Notes under the pieces: model-generated | Database searches by the model: none | What the model was told of the DNA's origin: nothing | Seen by the model: only the letters and a program-made list of their open reading frames with translations | Position numbers and translations under genes: made by a program | Shown: in pieces, positions 22,108 through 35,800 of the stretch | Position numbering within the stretch: the first letter of the stretch is position 1 | Layout of the letters: each line of letters begins with the position of its first letter | From: Scedosporium boydii | Taxonomy: Eukaryota > Ascomycota > Sordariomycetes > Microascales > Microascaceae | DNA: 64,000 nt | Reading direction: 5' to 3' | NCBI GenBank assembly: GCA_002221725.1 | Contig: NJFT01000038.1 | Location: 62,001 to 126,000, forward strand

Positions 22108-24176
22108 CTAGTGGCTTATGAGTGAGCTTAAGAAAAGGCCTTGCGAGGCTTTTAGCGCTGTTTTCAAGTGAAGAAGAAAGACGGCGTTCGTTGTGACAGA
22201 AAGTAAGAGGGAGACGAGGTCCTCCTTTCCATAACCAACACCAGTCTCGGAAGGAATCCTGATGTTTTCACCTCGATATACATCTGCAAGCCGTTGTTTT
22301 CCGGCGTTTCCAAGATCTGCCATCACTCTTGTAGCCTTTCATGCTATTCTCGTGTAGTAGCCTAGGATGTTATTAGCTTGATCCGCAGCATTGTCATTGT
22401 GGATCCAGATAGTGACGGCGGTCGCCGTAATAGTTCACGAGTCCAGGATCAGTGGCAGTTAGGCATACCCCTATATAGCAAGGACAATGTCTACTACACG
22501 ATGGACGCCCCAGAGCAGTCTCATCACTGCGAGTTGGTCTGCCAGGAAGTTTGAAGTAGTCTCTTCAAGCTTGAGGTCTTCGCTTGCTTGCTGCCTCCCA
22601 GACCATTGTTTCATGAGTTCGCGTTGCAAATGGTCTTCGTGCTGTTGGTAATGTCTACCTACCACCAGGAAGAGGATGGTTTAGTCGTTGGCACTATCCT
22701 TCGTTGCCTTCATGAGGGTATCGACAAAAGTGCTCCATTCTCCATCCATCTGTGTCAATGGTATTGACCCGTCTCCCCATTGGTGGGGATCTAAATTTCT
22801 CAAGAGATACGAGGACTGCTGCAGTATTGGATGATACGTTCGGTTTTCTTGTGCTAAGCATACACAACAGAAGGCACGCGGTCATTTTATTTTCTTTAAA
22901 ATTTCTTGAAGTTAGGAAGCACCCTTCATAGCCCTTATATACGAAGCCCATAGCCTTGGCTTGAGAATGTTCTATCACCGAAGACTAAGTAGATATCATA
23001 TCTGTGGGTGCCATGTCGTCTGTGATATGCGTCGGAACCTGTATGACCAAAGAGTTCTAACCGAGGGGGTCTTGGTAAGATACTGGTGCAGAAGGATTGC
23101 CTTTTACGGCCACATCCAGGCCGATGTTAGTGAAGGCTCCTTCTGAGGGCCTCTTCGCCTCTTACTACAGATGGATCGATTTTCGCACGCACCTGTACAT
23201 TGATGGCTTGCGATGCTTCGCCAAAACCCAGCCATCCATTTCCCTGCATTCCTCATCGTCAAAGGTTTCAAGGTATCTCTGCCAAGACGACAAACTTTGC
23301 AGAAATTCCCGAGCGGTCTTCAAGTTATTGGGTTCGAGGAATTCCGTGTAGGCCGCCTCGAAACCCACTTGACTGATCTCACCGGGCCACAGAACCAGCC
23401 ACCTTTTTCATACTCTTCAACAAGGGTCGTTTCTCATCGCACCTTGGCCCTGGTCTGCGGTCGTCCTCTGTCGCTCCTATCACCCGTTCTTCCTTCGCAA
23501 TCGCAGCCTAATCGCTGTCGGAGAAGATGGGGAAGCACCCGCTACTTTCCGTATAACTATATTCTTACTATTCCAGCGATCTTATTTATTCCATCCGCGA
23601 TATGTTGAAAGTTGAGTGGAGTGTGTCTGTGATCGTTGCCATTCTCCGTAAGGCTTGACTAGAGCAACCCGACTTTGCAATATTGACGCTGCAAATTGAC
23701 CCAAGGTTGGTGAGAGGTCACAAGATTTCTTCAGTCCGGGTCACGCATGGTGGAACGCTCGAACCTGGGAAGATTACCGCGCCGGAGGGCAATACTAACG
23801 GTGACTTCATCGTTCGTTTCCTTTGGACAAGTTGGAGGATTGGCCGGAGTATCTCATCGGAGAAACGTTCATTCCATGAATAGGCCCTTCCCGCACGTGC
23901 GAACCGCTTGGGGTTGATAGTCCGCAGGCAAACGTCCCCGTCGGACTGGTGAAGGGCGTTTCTCATGATGTCGACGATTTTGGCCATTGAGTCCTCATAG
24001 AGAACGAATAATCCTTTACCCTCTTCTTCCGGGTCATACTCTGGTGGGTATAGTTTTACGAGAGGGTTGGGAGCGTGCATGCTGTGGATCCTAACCCCAA
24101 ATATCTTGTCCCATAACAACTGGAGGGTGTTTGTCAACTCTCCGATGGTGTTTATCGTGGGAGTAGCGGTGAACAT
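22108..24176 (-). pseudogene. Unidentified broken coding relics
   Basis: Several minus-strand fragments have protein-like composition but end abruptly. They include 22665-22471 (HRVVDIVLA), 22978-22694 (KAMGFVYKGYEGCFL), 23368-23165 (FLQSLSSWQRYLETFDDEE) and 24176-23718 (152 codons, with LYPPEYDPEEEGKGLFVLYE). All run in the same direction as the neighbouring relics, so they may come from one or a few decayed genes. I do not recognise the families. Confidence 0.4.
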
Positions 24177-24776
24177 GTGAATCGTCTCGCAGCGTTCTCT
24201 GCGCAGGTAATATACGAAGGTTCCATCTCATCGTTTGGCATGATAAAAAAAAATATGCCGAAAACCCCGCGGGACCAAGGGAGAGAAGGACCATGGGGAC
24301 GGTTCTTGTCCATGATCCTTCACCTGGTCCATGTCGGTGTCATCTTGGTCAATCGTTCGAGGACATCACTAAACGCTCACCTTTGTAGGCATCCATGGAT
24401 GAAGAAGAAGTTGATTGGAGAGCTTGCACGGGCGAGTATGCGCTGGAGAGACGAAGGATAGACAGTGGGTAGAGATCGATATATCAAGGGCGCCCCAGGT
24501 TCCTGCCCGTTTGACAATCATCTGGCGTGCGCCGTAGCAGTTCTTGGTATACCTTTGCAATTACCGAGAGGAGTGAACCCGTTCTGACATCGCGTGGATC
24601 GGACGACGTGGGTTTGTGCCGGGTGGGGCCAGCTCTGATAACACACTGGCATCTAGGAGCAGTATATACCAAAGATGGTTGAAGTTAGGATCTGTTTGTG
24701 CCAACATCACCCCTGGATCCCTCTGAGCTGGAGTGTCTTGAAGCCGGATGTGATGGCTTAATTTGTAGGGCCATCA

Positions 24777-25446
24777 TCAAAGAAAACAGGACTTGAGTCT
24801 GCTGTCGGATTCCTCGCGCGAGGGGAAAGCCTGTGGTCGGTTCACTTCGTAACAACTAGGTCGGCGAAATGAGCCTACTAATCTTGCAAGATATGAAGGC
24901 AGATAGGTACGTACGCTTGCCAAAGCATCTGCTTCCACCGTTCTCCACCCAGCAAGGTAAATAAACCTTTGCATGGGCCGGAGGCAGCGTGAGCCAAGGA
25001 TGGAGCGTCGTCAAGAGGCACCAATATAGTCCACTGCATCCCTCTGAGAATCTGGGTCAATAATAAGGGTCTCATTACTTGTAGAACCCGCCGGGGACCA
25101 TCCGTCTAGGCCCCCTCCGACATGGACCCGTGATGCTCCTTTGACGACGGCGGTTACCTCATCGCTCATGGGGTATTCGCGAACGATCACGAGACGTGGC
25201 CGGCCAATCGTGTTGGCGATCCTTCCGCTAAACCACGTCCAGACGCTCAGCGAGGTTGGAGCCGAGCCGTACACCTCGCCGATGTTTGGGTATGCCAGCA
25301 GTACCATCGTCTTCACAGAAATCGGTTGGGTCTCCCCGGATCCCGCAGACCTGAAGATCCCAGCGATGCCCATGGGGACGAAGTCGAGGACGGATGGAAC
25401 CTTTCCCGCGTACCGTCGATAACCTTCCCAATGACCTGCAGCTCAT
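24777..25446 (-). pseudogene. Unidentified broken coding relic
   Basis: The frame 25373-25011 reads like protein (RPRLVIVREYPMSDEVTAVV, then GWSPAGSTSNETLIIDPD). It stops and resumes in another frame at 24974-24777 (RFIYLAGWRTVEADAL). The family is unknown. It is counted as a relic because no intact start, stop or splice pattern joins the parts. Confidence 0.35.
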
Positions 25447-25670
25447 AGCGTGCCGCAGGCATATAAATATATAAATATAGATATTTGTGTGAGACAGAGG
25501 ATCTAGGTTGAGGGTTGTATACCATTGGGGTTATGAAACGATGTAGAATATGCGGATTCTTCCTGGAGCTCCACGATCAAAAGGCCATAGGGGCTGCAGA
25601 ACCCGTTGATTCCCGATTCCCATGTTGCTAAGCCGAGACTGTGTCAGACCTTTCGCCTTATTCGGAGAAA

Positions 25671-25691
25671 TATATATATATATATATATAG
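25671..25691. repeat. (TA)n microsatellite
   Basis: A run of TA dinucleotides of about 20 bp is the longest of many short TA runs in the 20-38 kb block. Confidence 0.9.
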
Positions 25692-25979
25692 TCGATGAGA
25701 GATAAGTCCTGTGTGTGCTAAATGAAGCCAGAAAACGGTATTGGAAGGGAGGGTCTTATATGCAGGCGAATAACGCGGAGGAAGTAATGAAAGTTCCAAC
25801 CAAATATATTAGGCTGTTTGAGGGAACGAGGCGGAAGTCCAAGCCCAAGAGGCCAACCGACTGTTCAATGGAACTCAAAATGAGGTTGTTTGGTGCCTTT
25901 GACGTCGTTGATGCAACTTGATTCGCATTCTCTAGTAAGATATGTCGGACGATTATCCTCCTCGCTGTTGATCCTTCAA

Positions 25980-26960
25980 AGCTGTGCTCAAAGTCTACGC
26001 GCCTGAACCTTGAGGCCTAAGGTTTTGGGGGTTTATAGGAACTGGGGCTTTGGGGGCAGGGTCTTTAAGATCTTGGGCTTGAGAAGCCTGAGAAAGGGTG
26101 GTATACCCAGCTGTAGAGTTTCCGCGAAGGGCGGCGTTCGCGGTGGCCTTATCTACCGTGATGGGGATGTCGCTAACAGGCCCTCATTGCGAGATGAGGG
26201 CTGCCAGCCTGTTGTTTACAGCTTTGTAGGCTGCTGCTTGGCTTGACGGTAGGAATTCCTCCGATTTTAGGAGCTTCCTTGCTGCTAAGACGTCCCACAG
26301 CTCGTGCCCAAGCAAGGGACGCTTTCTCCATCAAAGTAGTATGTAACTTTCATTCTGGCGTTGGAAAGGCGTCCGCGCCGAACCGGAAGAGCTCTCCACA
26401 CCCTTGCCATCTCGGCCCAGCCTCCTGAAGGGAACTTGACCATTTGGGCCCAAGATAGGTAACGGAAAGCGATTGCGAGATCTACTCGTGGCTCACCGGC
26501 TCTCGAAATCAACGGACGGTGGAAGCGACGTAAATGATATTTATAATTGGGTCGGCACGCATCACAACCCTCGTGGTAAAAGATGAAGATGTGGAATCGC
26601 TTATCTCCTTTTTGAGGTGTCCCTCCAGTCCAGTTGTAGCTGAAAAGCCCCTTTTTGTGGTTGATCAACCGTTCTGGGGACTGCTTGGGATCCCCTTTGC
26701 CAAGGAAACAGTAGGAGGTATGGACGGTGACATCAGGTAGCCCCAGAGTAACAAGGGCTAAACCTACTGCCACTTCTTCTCCAGTCAACCACCCCTCCTT
26801 TGCCAGCCGTTCGTCCAGGGAATATAGATCGTCAATAAGGGTCTGGAAGGGTATTCCCTGAATCCTTCCTGTCCGCGCTCCTTCCTCGACATCAGTGTGT
26901 TTTCGCCAATTGGGGAAGTTAAGTCTCTCCAGGAGGGCAGTTATTCACGGTGGTCTCGAT
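25980..26960 (-). pseudogene. Broken coding relic, possibly C48 peptidase-like
   Basis: The minus strand from about 26.95 to 26.29 kb encodes a long protein-like stretch (LLERLNFPNWRKHTD, then LDERLAKEGWLTGEEVAVGL, VHTSYCFL and HIFIFYH). It has an internal frame change near 26.8 kb. The pattern of W-L-x-x-E-E-(V/I), a later hydrophobic HIFIFYH strand and length faintly recalls Ulp1/C48-type cysteine peptidase domains, but no catalytic His-Asp-Cys set is identifiable. A further piece (26.25-26.0 kb) reads PITVDKATANAALRG with an in-frame stop nearby. The function is a guess. Confidence 0.35.
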
Positions 26961-27123
26961 TTTTATACCGTATGTGGAATCGAAAGCCTTCCATTTCGGG
27001 GGTGCCGAGGTCGACAAAGATCGGCTAGACTCGTCCGATCAGTACCAGTACCCGAAAGTACCAGACAGCGTTAGATTTCCATACACGTACCAGCTGTACG
27101 GCATCTCTTCAGCGCTTATGTTA

Positions 27124-30100
27124 TTAGGCAGGGCTGTAATATCTTGCCTGGGGAGGTCGAGGGCTGTGGAGAGTTGATATTACCGAATTGACGATCGGTG
27201 TGTATGAAAGAAGCCAGAATTTTGTACTCTTCAGAAGGTTGCCTCTTGCGCTGATATCAGGGTAGCCCTTTCTTCGAGGAGGCCGGAAATGAGTCTGTGG
27301 AAACCCCACAAGCTGAAGCAGGACAACACGCAAAGACCGGACAGTCGTGTCGACTGGCTTTCCCGTACCGCCTAGTTCTGTGATATCATTGCCAGCATGT
27401 TGCCTGTGGGCTCTGACTGAAAAGGAGCCAGTAGACAGGGAGACAACTTAACCAGGTCGAGGTCGCAGGTCGGTATTAATCAACTCGATAATAGTAGCCG
27501 TGCTGCACCCTTGTCTAGGACACTGGCTCCAAGTCTATCAAGATCGACGTGCTGGCAGCTGAGAAAGGAGGCGGCTTCGCGAAATCCTGCTCGATGGGTG
27601 CTAAGTGGATTCCACGCTAGACTTCTTCCAAGGTATTCCAGAAGGGAGGTTTGTAAAGATAGAAAAGTAAAGTTTTTTTCCGTTTATATAAAATAAAGAA
27701 AAGAGGACAAAAAGAAAAGGAAGAAAAAGAAAAAAGTCTGTGACCTCGAGTATATCGTGTCGCCTTGACATCCACCCAAGGGTAGTCGAAAGACCTCCTG
27801 CGCCAGAGCAAGGAACTCAGCAGGGAGGTTTGCAGAAAGCTCCTTTCTTAGTGGATATTACACAGCGGTACCGGTCACGGAACGAGCGAACCTTCAGGAG
27901 TTTCCTTGCAAGTTCGGGGCTTACCACGTCGATCATCTTGTTAGAGATGGGAGTAAGTCCGCGGGTCCGATGCGAACGCGTGCCCGTTCCCCTAGCTCCT
28001 CCCCAACCACACCGCGGGCTCTGGGGGCTTTGGACTTTCCACTCTACCCAGGATGGAATTATCCGGTGCGTCGCCAAAACGAGGTTCCCAGCTTAGTACT
28101 CACTTCGCTGAAAATAACTTAAGAACTGGATGAAAAGCTCCACCATCGGGTTGTGTGCTGGTCGGCCGTCGACGATTTCCATATCTCCCACCCACGAACA
28201 ACGCTCTCATTTGCCGCATTATCCCCATGCAAATGCGGTGCTGGTATGCAACGAACTTCAGATCTATCTGGCCCTGGGATAGGATGGAGGCCTCTATGAT
28301 TCGTTATCTCTAGATGTTAAGATGAGAACTGCCATTTCCCGTGAGAGCTGTTTCATTGTAGTCGTCATAAATCCTAGCCACAGCAATTCAGGCCCTTGCC
28401 TTTCATCGGCTGAAAGGCCAGGACGCCTGGCGAAGCAATAGGTATAGGGGAAACTAGATTGTGTGTCAAGTGTTGGAAGTGGCATTTTCCAGCGTAGCGA
28501 ATCGTTCGTTCATGTCCCCTCCGCATTCTATTTTCTGCGTGGCGGAGGGTGATGTCGAGGTTTTTAAACCCTCCTTCGCTCATAGGGAGCGGAGAGAGCT
28601 AGCCTCCCGAGCTGGATTTCGTTGGACGGCGTTGGATTCGCACGCAACGTCCAGGGCGCGTTTTTATATGTAGGAACCGAAATAATAAAGTGCTAGAAGC
28701 AGAAAGTTGATTCTCAAGTTGGATGGTCCCGAACCCGCAGACGAACCGTACGTGGAGTGTATTCTTCCATGACCCGTCCGGGAAGATTTTCGCGCGGCTT
28801 CTCACTCTTTTTTTTAACCCGCTGGTCTCTCTCCTTATCTCTACACGCATTTCACTTATTTCTTGTTGGTGTACTGATCTGAGAAAGGAACTCAGAAGGC
28901 CAGATATCAACCACGACAACTTTGCCGGAACATTGGCCTCTGCTGAAATGCTGAACCGTATTGTACAGGTACATAAGTCCTTCTTTGGTGGGTGCAGGGC
29001 GCTGGTCGGCGGCGCCACATCCTCAACCAAGGCACTCCGAGCAGCGTCTACCCGTCGACGTGCTACACGCAAACCCTTGTCAAACTTCAGAAAGTAAGGG
29101 CCCTTAAATGTTGTATCTGTGCTGACAGCACCTCTTCCTGGGATGGGTTGGTTCCGCGCCGCCGAGTTCATACCATCTGCACGAGGGCGTTGGATCTTCA
29201 ATATGTGATATATATCGCCTAACCAATCATCCCCATTCGTCGATGTAGTCCGCGGCGATATGGTCACGGGTGTCTAATATCAACAATGCCGAGTCTGCTC
29301 GCCAGGCGCCCGATTCAGCCCTTGGGACCCAGTTTTCAGATCCAGCTCTTTGATGGACGGAGGCCGGCGACGACGGTGGCATCAGCCAGGAAATTCCGTA
29401 GATATATAGTCGGTGAAATCCATTGGCTTGTATATATAGCAAAGAATCTCCCATCTTGGATTGCCAAGTCTGATCCGTCCCACCTGGGTGAGGACAAGCC
29501 CTTTCAAAGACCTGCCGAATAGTGCCCTGAGAAGGCTTACCCATGTGATGGACGTAGGTCGCCGTGAAATCTACTTCACTCTAAGTGGAGATGTTTAATG
29601 GCCGAACACATTTGATGACACTATATTTGGTCTTGTATATTTGTCTGTTCTTTTTCTGGCGCTCCCCCATATATTAGTCGGGGGAATAAAGTTATAACGG
29701 CAGAATGATGGCGCGCACGGCTGGCAAGATAGTTTGGAGAGCACGTTCAATGGCCGCAGGCGAGCATTGAGCCGAGAATATAGTCGTCTCGGGCATTGAA
29801 TTGAGAGCATCTCCCTGTTTTCCGTATATACGGCCAGCGTCTTGTCGCTCATATAAGAAATCGAAGCACATAAGATATTGTCGACTCCGGGTCCGGTTGT
29901 GGCAGAGGGATAAGGAACAGCGAAGTTCGTGTCAGCAAATCGGAGATACCTCCGCGGGAAGTTTGACGAAATATATAAAGGGAAAGAAGGATTTTGTTGG
30001 AGTGGACAGACTCCGGTGGCCTGTTCTTCCGTGTATATGGTGTTAGCGGGTCCTTCCACTACTGGGAGGGTTCAACAGTCCTGTTGTTCGAGATAGGAGA

Positions 30101-30490
30101 GAGACGCAAACAAGACTATTCATTTCGCCGAGCCCATTTGCGATACGGCGTATATATAATTGGCTCCCATTGCAGTGCTCTCGGCGGGGGGAAGGAAGCC
30201 TACATCGCTGGCTGGAAGAAGACGGGACGGAAGTTATCGGCGTCTGTACCTCATTTGCGGTACTGCAATCTGGGCCACCCGGCACGCTGCCTGTTGTCAC
30301 AGCCAAGGTGAAGTGGTGGAGGCTCCAAGAAAAGATTGACCCCAAGGACCTCTGGGTAGGCAGGAAACGTCGTTCCTGCGATGTATTCCAGGTAACTGGG
30401 TGAAAAGCCGACAAGAATGAACCAGAATTGGTCTCTGTCTAAGCATATCATGAATTTACTGTCACGGGGGGACTTCGAAGGCCGCACCGC
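27124..30490 (-). pseudogene. Unidentified broken coding relics
   Basis: Minus-strand protein-like fragments occur at 27333-27124, 28077-27817 (MIDVVSPELARKLLKV), 29267-28599 (222 codons, with YFLKFDKGLRVARRRVDAA), 29544-29227 (RQVFERACPHPGGTDQTW), 30059-29595 and 30487-30251. They are separated by stops and frame changes. Short TA runs (TATATA) lie at or near several interruptions. I recognise no domain. Two of these frames overlap no better candidate, so they are recorded as ruins of same-direction genes. Confidence 0.35.
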
Positions 30491-30697
30491 TGTAGATAGA
30501 CCGGCTGAGACCGTCCAGACCGTCGTAAAGCGCCCAATCCTATTCAGCCCGGTGATGTGTTCTGAGACCCAGATACTATTAACCTCAATCTTTAGGGTAT
30601 GAGCCTTGAGCGTGTAGTCCGGCAGCCCGCAGCCGGTTGACGACGACGAGGCTGACGATGTTTTAGCACGAACCTAGCCGGCGAGCATGGAACTGCA

Positions 30698-32447
30698 CTA
30701 GTTTGCTTGGAGCGGTGGGGCTTGAAATTTGTGATGTTGAAGGCCATGGTGACGTTGAAATATGAGAGCTGGTCCTCCCGTGTCTTGGCTCATGAGTACG
30801 TGTAGTGCATACTTGAGGGGACAACGTGGAATCTCGTCTCGTCGGGGTGATCTCCCAGCAGAAGGGGCGTTAAGCAATATCCTAATTCTTCGGCTAGATG
30901 TGAAAAGGTCCGACGAGCTGACCACCAGGAGCAGACCAGCACCGTATCCGGATACAGTGGCCACGGGAAAGCGCCTCAACTGGCCTCGTGAGTGAGGTTT
31001 GCCGCAGCCGAGCAACACAACCCAAAGTGATATTGAAAAGAAAGATAAAAGAAATGGACTTCGCAAGACAGCCTCCGAAACTAAAGGGGAACAACTGATC
31101 ACTTTCAGCTGTTCACACTTCCCCCTTTATGCACGCTGAACGGTCTGTGGGTCTAAGTCTTCGTCCATGATACCGGGAGCCATCCTCCCCTTATATGTGT
31201 AAGTGAGGTCTGGCTGTGCGGCCCTTCGAGCTTCCTTGTGGCGGTGGCTATCCCAGGGTGACGTTGCAGAACGCCAGCAATCTATGCATCAACACAGTAG
31301 GCTCAACATAACCACCACCCCCTCAGAATGCTTCCCCGGGCAATGCGCCACTCTTTGGCTGCAGCGACCTTCCCGCATCTGAAGAAGCAGTCCTGATGTG
31401 GTGTGGCGGATTTACCTGAAATGCTTTTGCCTCATTGAGAAATGGATTATCGTCTCCCAGGTCGATCTCCGTAGATATAACCCACAGCCGTGCCGGAACA
31501 TCGGCCGAGTGTCTCGGTTTGTCTCCTCTTGGGTGACCGAAACGTCCTGGTACGAGGGTAAGGTTCTCTTTCGCCTTGTCGTGGGCATCCTGCGTAGCGG
31601 GTGTGAATTTAGATGGCGATTATAGTGGCCTGCGAGACCTTATGGGGAGAGCGAACTCATATCTGACCTTTCTCCATTTCCGCGTTTGTTTTCGAGAATT
31701 CACCGTCCTCTTCGTCAAAGGGGACAATAATGAACGCCCCCCGTTCCCCAAAAAACTGTAGCTTCGTCTCTGATCCTATAGATGCGGTCTTGATCTCCGC
31801 TCTCTGAAGGAACGGGAAGATATCCGAATTGAGGGATATGGCGTTTAGGACGTCTCAGCCCTCTTCACCGCGGAAACTTTGCCAGATACAGACAGGCACT
31901 CCGACGATATATTTAGTCAGGTACCGCGCAGTGGTCTCCGTTGACTTCGGGGGTTTCTGGACGGACGCTGCACCTTCAGCAAGCTCTGCGGTCTCTAGTA
32001 CCATTGTTCCGTCTCTCGAGCAAGCTCATCACAAGAGCTTAGTTTCCCACGATATAATACTTTGTCCGTGATAAGCCCCCTTGCTTTTGTCTTTTCCTCC
32101 CAGATACATGACCTGAGTTTGTTAATCCCGTAGTGTAAGATATCAAGTCTACCGTAGCCTTAGTTTTGAGTGGACATCTCCTGGTGCATCGGCCGGACAA
32201 GTATCCCAGGATTCGGTCGCGTCGCCGGAGGCCCTCGGGCCCCGAAATGGGCGGTTCTTTTCTTCGGCGCCTTGGAAACCGACGCGTAATGGCCTTGGAA
32301 TTCAGCCTCCGACTTGCTCGAGTCCCATTCTATTTCGACATTGTCACGCTCAATTCGAGCCTCCATCCAAGGATCGTACGGGATTGGCATTTTCAAGGGT
32401 GGGTGGTCATAGACAGTCGGTAAAACTACTAGAATGCTGCTCGGCAA
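30698..32447 (-). pseudogene. Unidentified broken coding relics downstream of the helicase relic
   Basis: Fragments include the frame around 31.75 kb (KLQFFGERGAFIIVPFDEED), one near 31.95 kb (KPPKSTETTARYLTKYIVG) and 32447-32160 (PYDPWMEARIERDNVEIEW). All read on the minus strand. They could be the C-terminal continuation of the SNF2 relic or the next gene of the same cluster. Stops and frame changes separate them. Confidence 0.35.
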
Positions 32448-32885
32448 TGCTTGAGACTTTTCGCTTAAACAGCCGGCGGAATGTCAGTCCATCCATGCCG
32501 TTTCCCTTGGGGTCATCAGCGCCCCTCGACTAGACCTCCAAACTTAAAGCTTGCAAGGGCCTAGCGCCCTTCAACAACTCGAATTTCATAACAGGCCTGA
32601 AGCCTGTAAGAACTTCCGTTCGGTGAAGACCAATTGAATAAGCTGCGCCAGCTCTCATGCCAAGGACGAGGAATGCACTGGCGGTCTGGCATGGAGGGAG
32701 CATATGACTGCGATGAGGATGAATGCCAGAACGGTATCGATCCCGGAGTGCCACCAATGATCCTCATTCAGCAAGTATATAGATGAGCATCGGCTTCGTT
32801 TCTCAAGTGACCTCATTCAGGGCCTTGACATTCCCGCGGCGCTCAGCGATTCGACGTCCTTCGAGATCCGTGATGAGTTCTTAGC

Positions 32886-35800
32886 TCAGGTTTCCGAGAC
32901 CATACATAGGTTGCCAAGCTGCTTCAGACGATCGTAGAGCAACACTTCCCCTGGGTTGTCTTTGGCTTCTAGGACCGCCACGTGGGCCTCGTAACATTGG
33001 CCGGGCTGTTGAACATGGCCGATACACTGCTTGACCAGGTATAGCTTGAATGGGATATCCATCAGCAGAATCCAATTAGCAGCCACTAGACCATTCATAC
33101 CAGTACCACACGCGCCCGCTGTTGTGAACAGGATCGTCGGCTTGTCCGTCGAGTGTATGGGGATATTAGGTCGGAGCATTACCTGGACCCTTCCCTCGCG
33201 GTTCGTTGTGGGTACTAGGCCCGCTACGACTAGTTCGATATTTCAATCTCCCGACAAGTGTTTGTTGGCTTATGCTGCGAGCGTTACGGTGCTGCTGGGT
33301 CTTGACGTGAAGACCACTACATGCTTCTTGAATGCTATGCTGGGCTGCTGGTTGCCTGCCAGCGGTAGGCTGTTGTCTCCTTCGCCTTGCGGACAAACTC
33401 TCGAAGAAAGTCAATCTTGCCACTGCTGTTGCAGATGTCGTCTACATGCTGGCGCCTCCGAGACCAGGCCTCCTGAGGATTGTCCGATTTAAGGCATGGT
33501 GTCATCTCCACCAAAGCTCGTTCCCCATGTTCGTCTAGTACCGTAGCTGAGTCGGAGCCGTCGATAATCTTTATCTGAATATATAGTTTCTCATTCTTCT
33601 GCCACTTCGGCCATTATGGGCTCAACTGAGTTTCGGCACCCTCCATCTAGGGCAGCAAGGAGATAAATCAGTGCCAAGGCCTTTCCTGAGTCTAAACCGC
33701 TGACCATGTCGAAAGAAAAAAAACCACTTTTCGCTATTTTCATCTTGGAGATGGGTTGTCGAGGGTTCAGTTGTTGTTTCAGTTTTGGTCATGGCTAGGA
33801 AGACATGTCCGGAGCATCTCCCACGGGCTGAAAAAGGACCATCAATCTCACCGCCTCTCATAATTTGTATGTGGCGAAAGCCTTCCGGGGCCTCCGACCG
33901 CTTTCCTGGGCGACAACGCTACCATCGGGTCCAACCTTCGGCCAGCAGCCTGCAGCAACTGCTCATCGTTTCTAGTCGCCAAACTGCGAGGGTAAGATCG
34001 TAATAGCTCCATCATGGATGACATCCCGCACCCAGCCACACCGGTGATAAAGCCAGTACCAACATCAAGGTTAGATAGAGGTACGAAGGTATCCCGCATA
34101 TGTTCCTTGATCCTGTTGAAATATTCCCAGAAGCTCTAGAGAAAAGAAAGTAAGCGAATGTCCATCGCCAGAGAGGGCAAGTCACCCAACTTACCGCAAG
34201 CACCAGATATTCGGAGGAGTTCGCATAGCCTTACGCATCACTTTATATGGATAGATAGAGACAGCTGTCACAGAGAAGCTCTCCTCGCGCAGAAAACAGC
34301 AGCGATGAAGCTCTTGAACATCGCCCAGGCCAAGAAATACGACTAGTCTCCAACGCGGTGCCCATCTGGTGGGTGCGGCGCGACAATGAGAAATGTGTCT
34401 CAAGCCTGTATAGTCCGTAAATGTCAAGTAGGGATCAGTGGCATCATCCTGTCTGAGTTGGGGAATTGATTTGCTTGTTGAAGAGGAAAAGAGACAAGGA
34501 CGAGGCTCTCAATCAACTCGCGGATGAAACAGCAAAAATAACAGCACGACATGTCAACGAATATCCCACGAGGAAGCCGCAGAAATGGACCATTGCGGGC
34601 AGACCACGGCACAGGAGGCGCCTGTGCGGGCTGTGGACGAGCACTTCCTCGAGGGAACGTTGAACTGCAATCTGTCCATACTCTGTTGGTCTGTGGCTGA
34701 AATAGACGATGGAGTGTTAGCAACAGGCCAGCAATGGGGGGGGACCGGAGGATATGATATCAAGAGTACTCACGTCGTTGAATGTCCATCTTGATCTAGC
34801 GATAGCTTCGCGTTGAACACAATTCTTGTCCGGTTCATTGCTAAGAGTATCCCTGTCTTCTTCGCCAAGCTCGCGAGCAGGAAGCCCATGTGTCTCATGG
34901 CTTTCAGGTCAGCCAGCATCGAAACATCACCCTTGGTTGGCAACAACCTGGAGGAGCTCCAACCAGAAAATCGTTCGGTGGAGCAATATCGTTGGAGCAC
35001 TTGCAAGCTTCTGGCTTCTCAAAAATCGATGCTAATCAAATAAAATCGATGTAGAGAATTCCTCTTGTCAATCGCCAGCCATTAGTCGCCTGCGCAAGGC
35101 AGGTTCTGCTAGTTGTCAGTGCGGAAGACCCTCCGGCTTGCCCTCCGGGAGCAGAATGGGATGGCGTGAAAATGGACCCATACTTGCGCTTGAAACAAGG
35201 AAAGACACTTGAATAGAGGGCGAACGGAAGGACAGCCCTCGCTCTGGCCAAAAGGCTGATAAGTTGATCAGACGAATGCCAACATTCACACGCTGGTATC
35301 ATAGACGAACCCAGAATGGCGTCTGCAATGAGATCCGATCCAAGCAGCCATCCATCGATATATGGACCTGAAATGACAAGAGATTCACGAATGTCAATCT
35401 CAAGGCGAAGAGCTTTTCCGGCGTTCGAGAGACAATTCAGTCCTCTAGACACACGGCAGTCGAGGTTTTCGCTCTGGTATCGTTTCGGCACGACTTTCGG
35501 CAAAGAAGGCAATTCTTCCACATCGGCTCGGACGCAGAGTGAGCCAGAGGTCGCTATCGCTCGCATGCGACGGGGAACCAAGGCCAAGTCAGTTGACAAC
35601 CGCTCTCTCTTTCTCTAAGCCCCGTGGACAGTCCGCCTATATTTTGACTTACACAATTCGCGCACCCTCCGCAGATATATATATCGGCCTGGCGGAAAAC
35701 AACGCCATGGCCTTCTGGTATTTGATTCTTCGGCTACCCGCTGAACCAGCATCGATGCTTCAGACCACGAGGATGGCATTGCCTATGGAAGTATCGTTTT

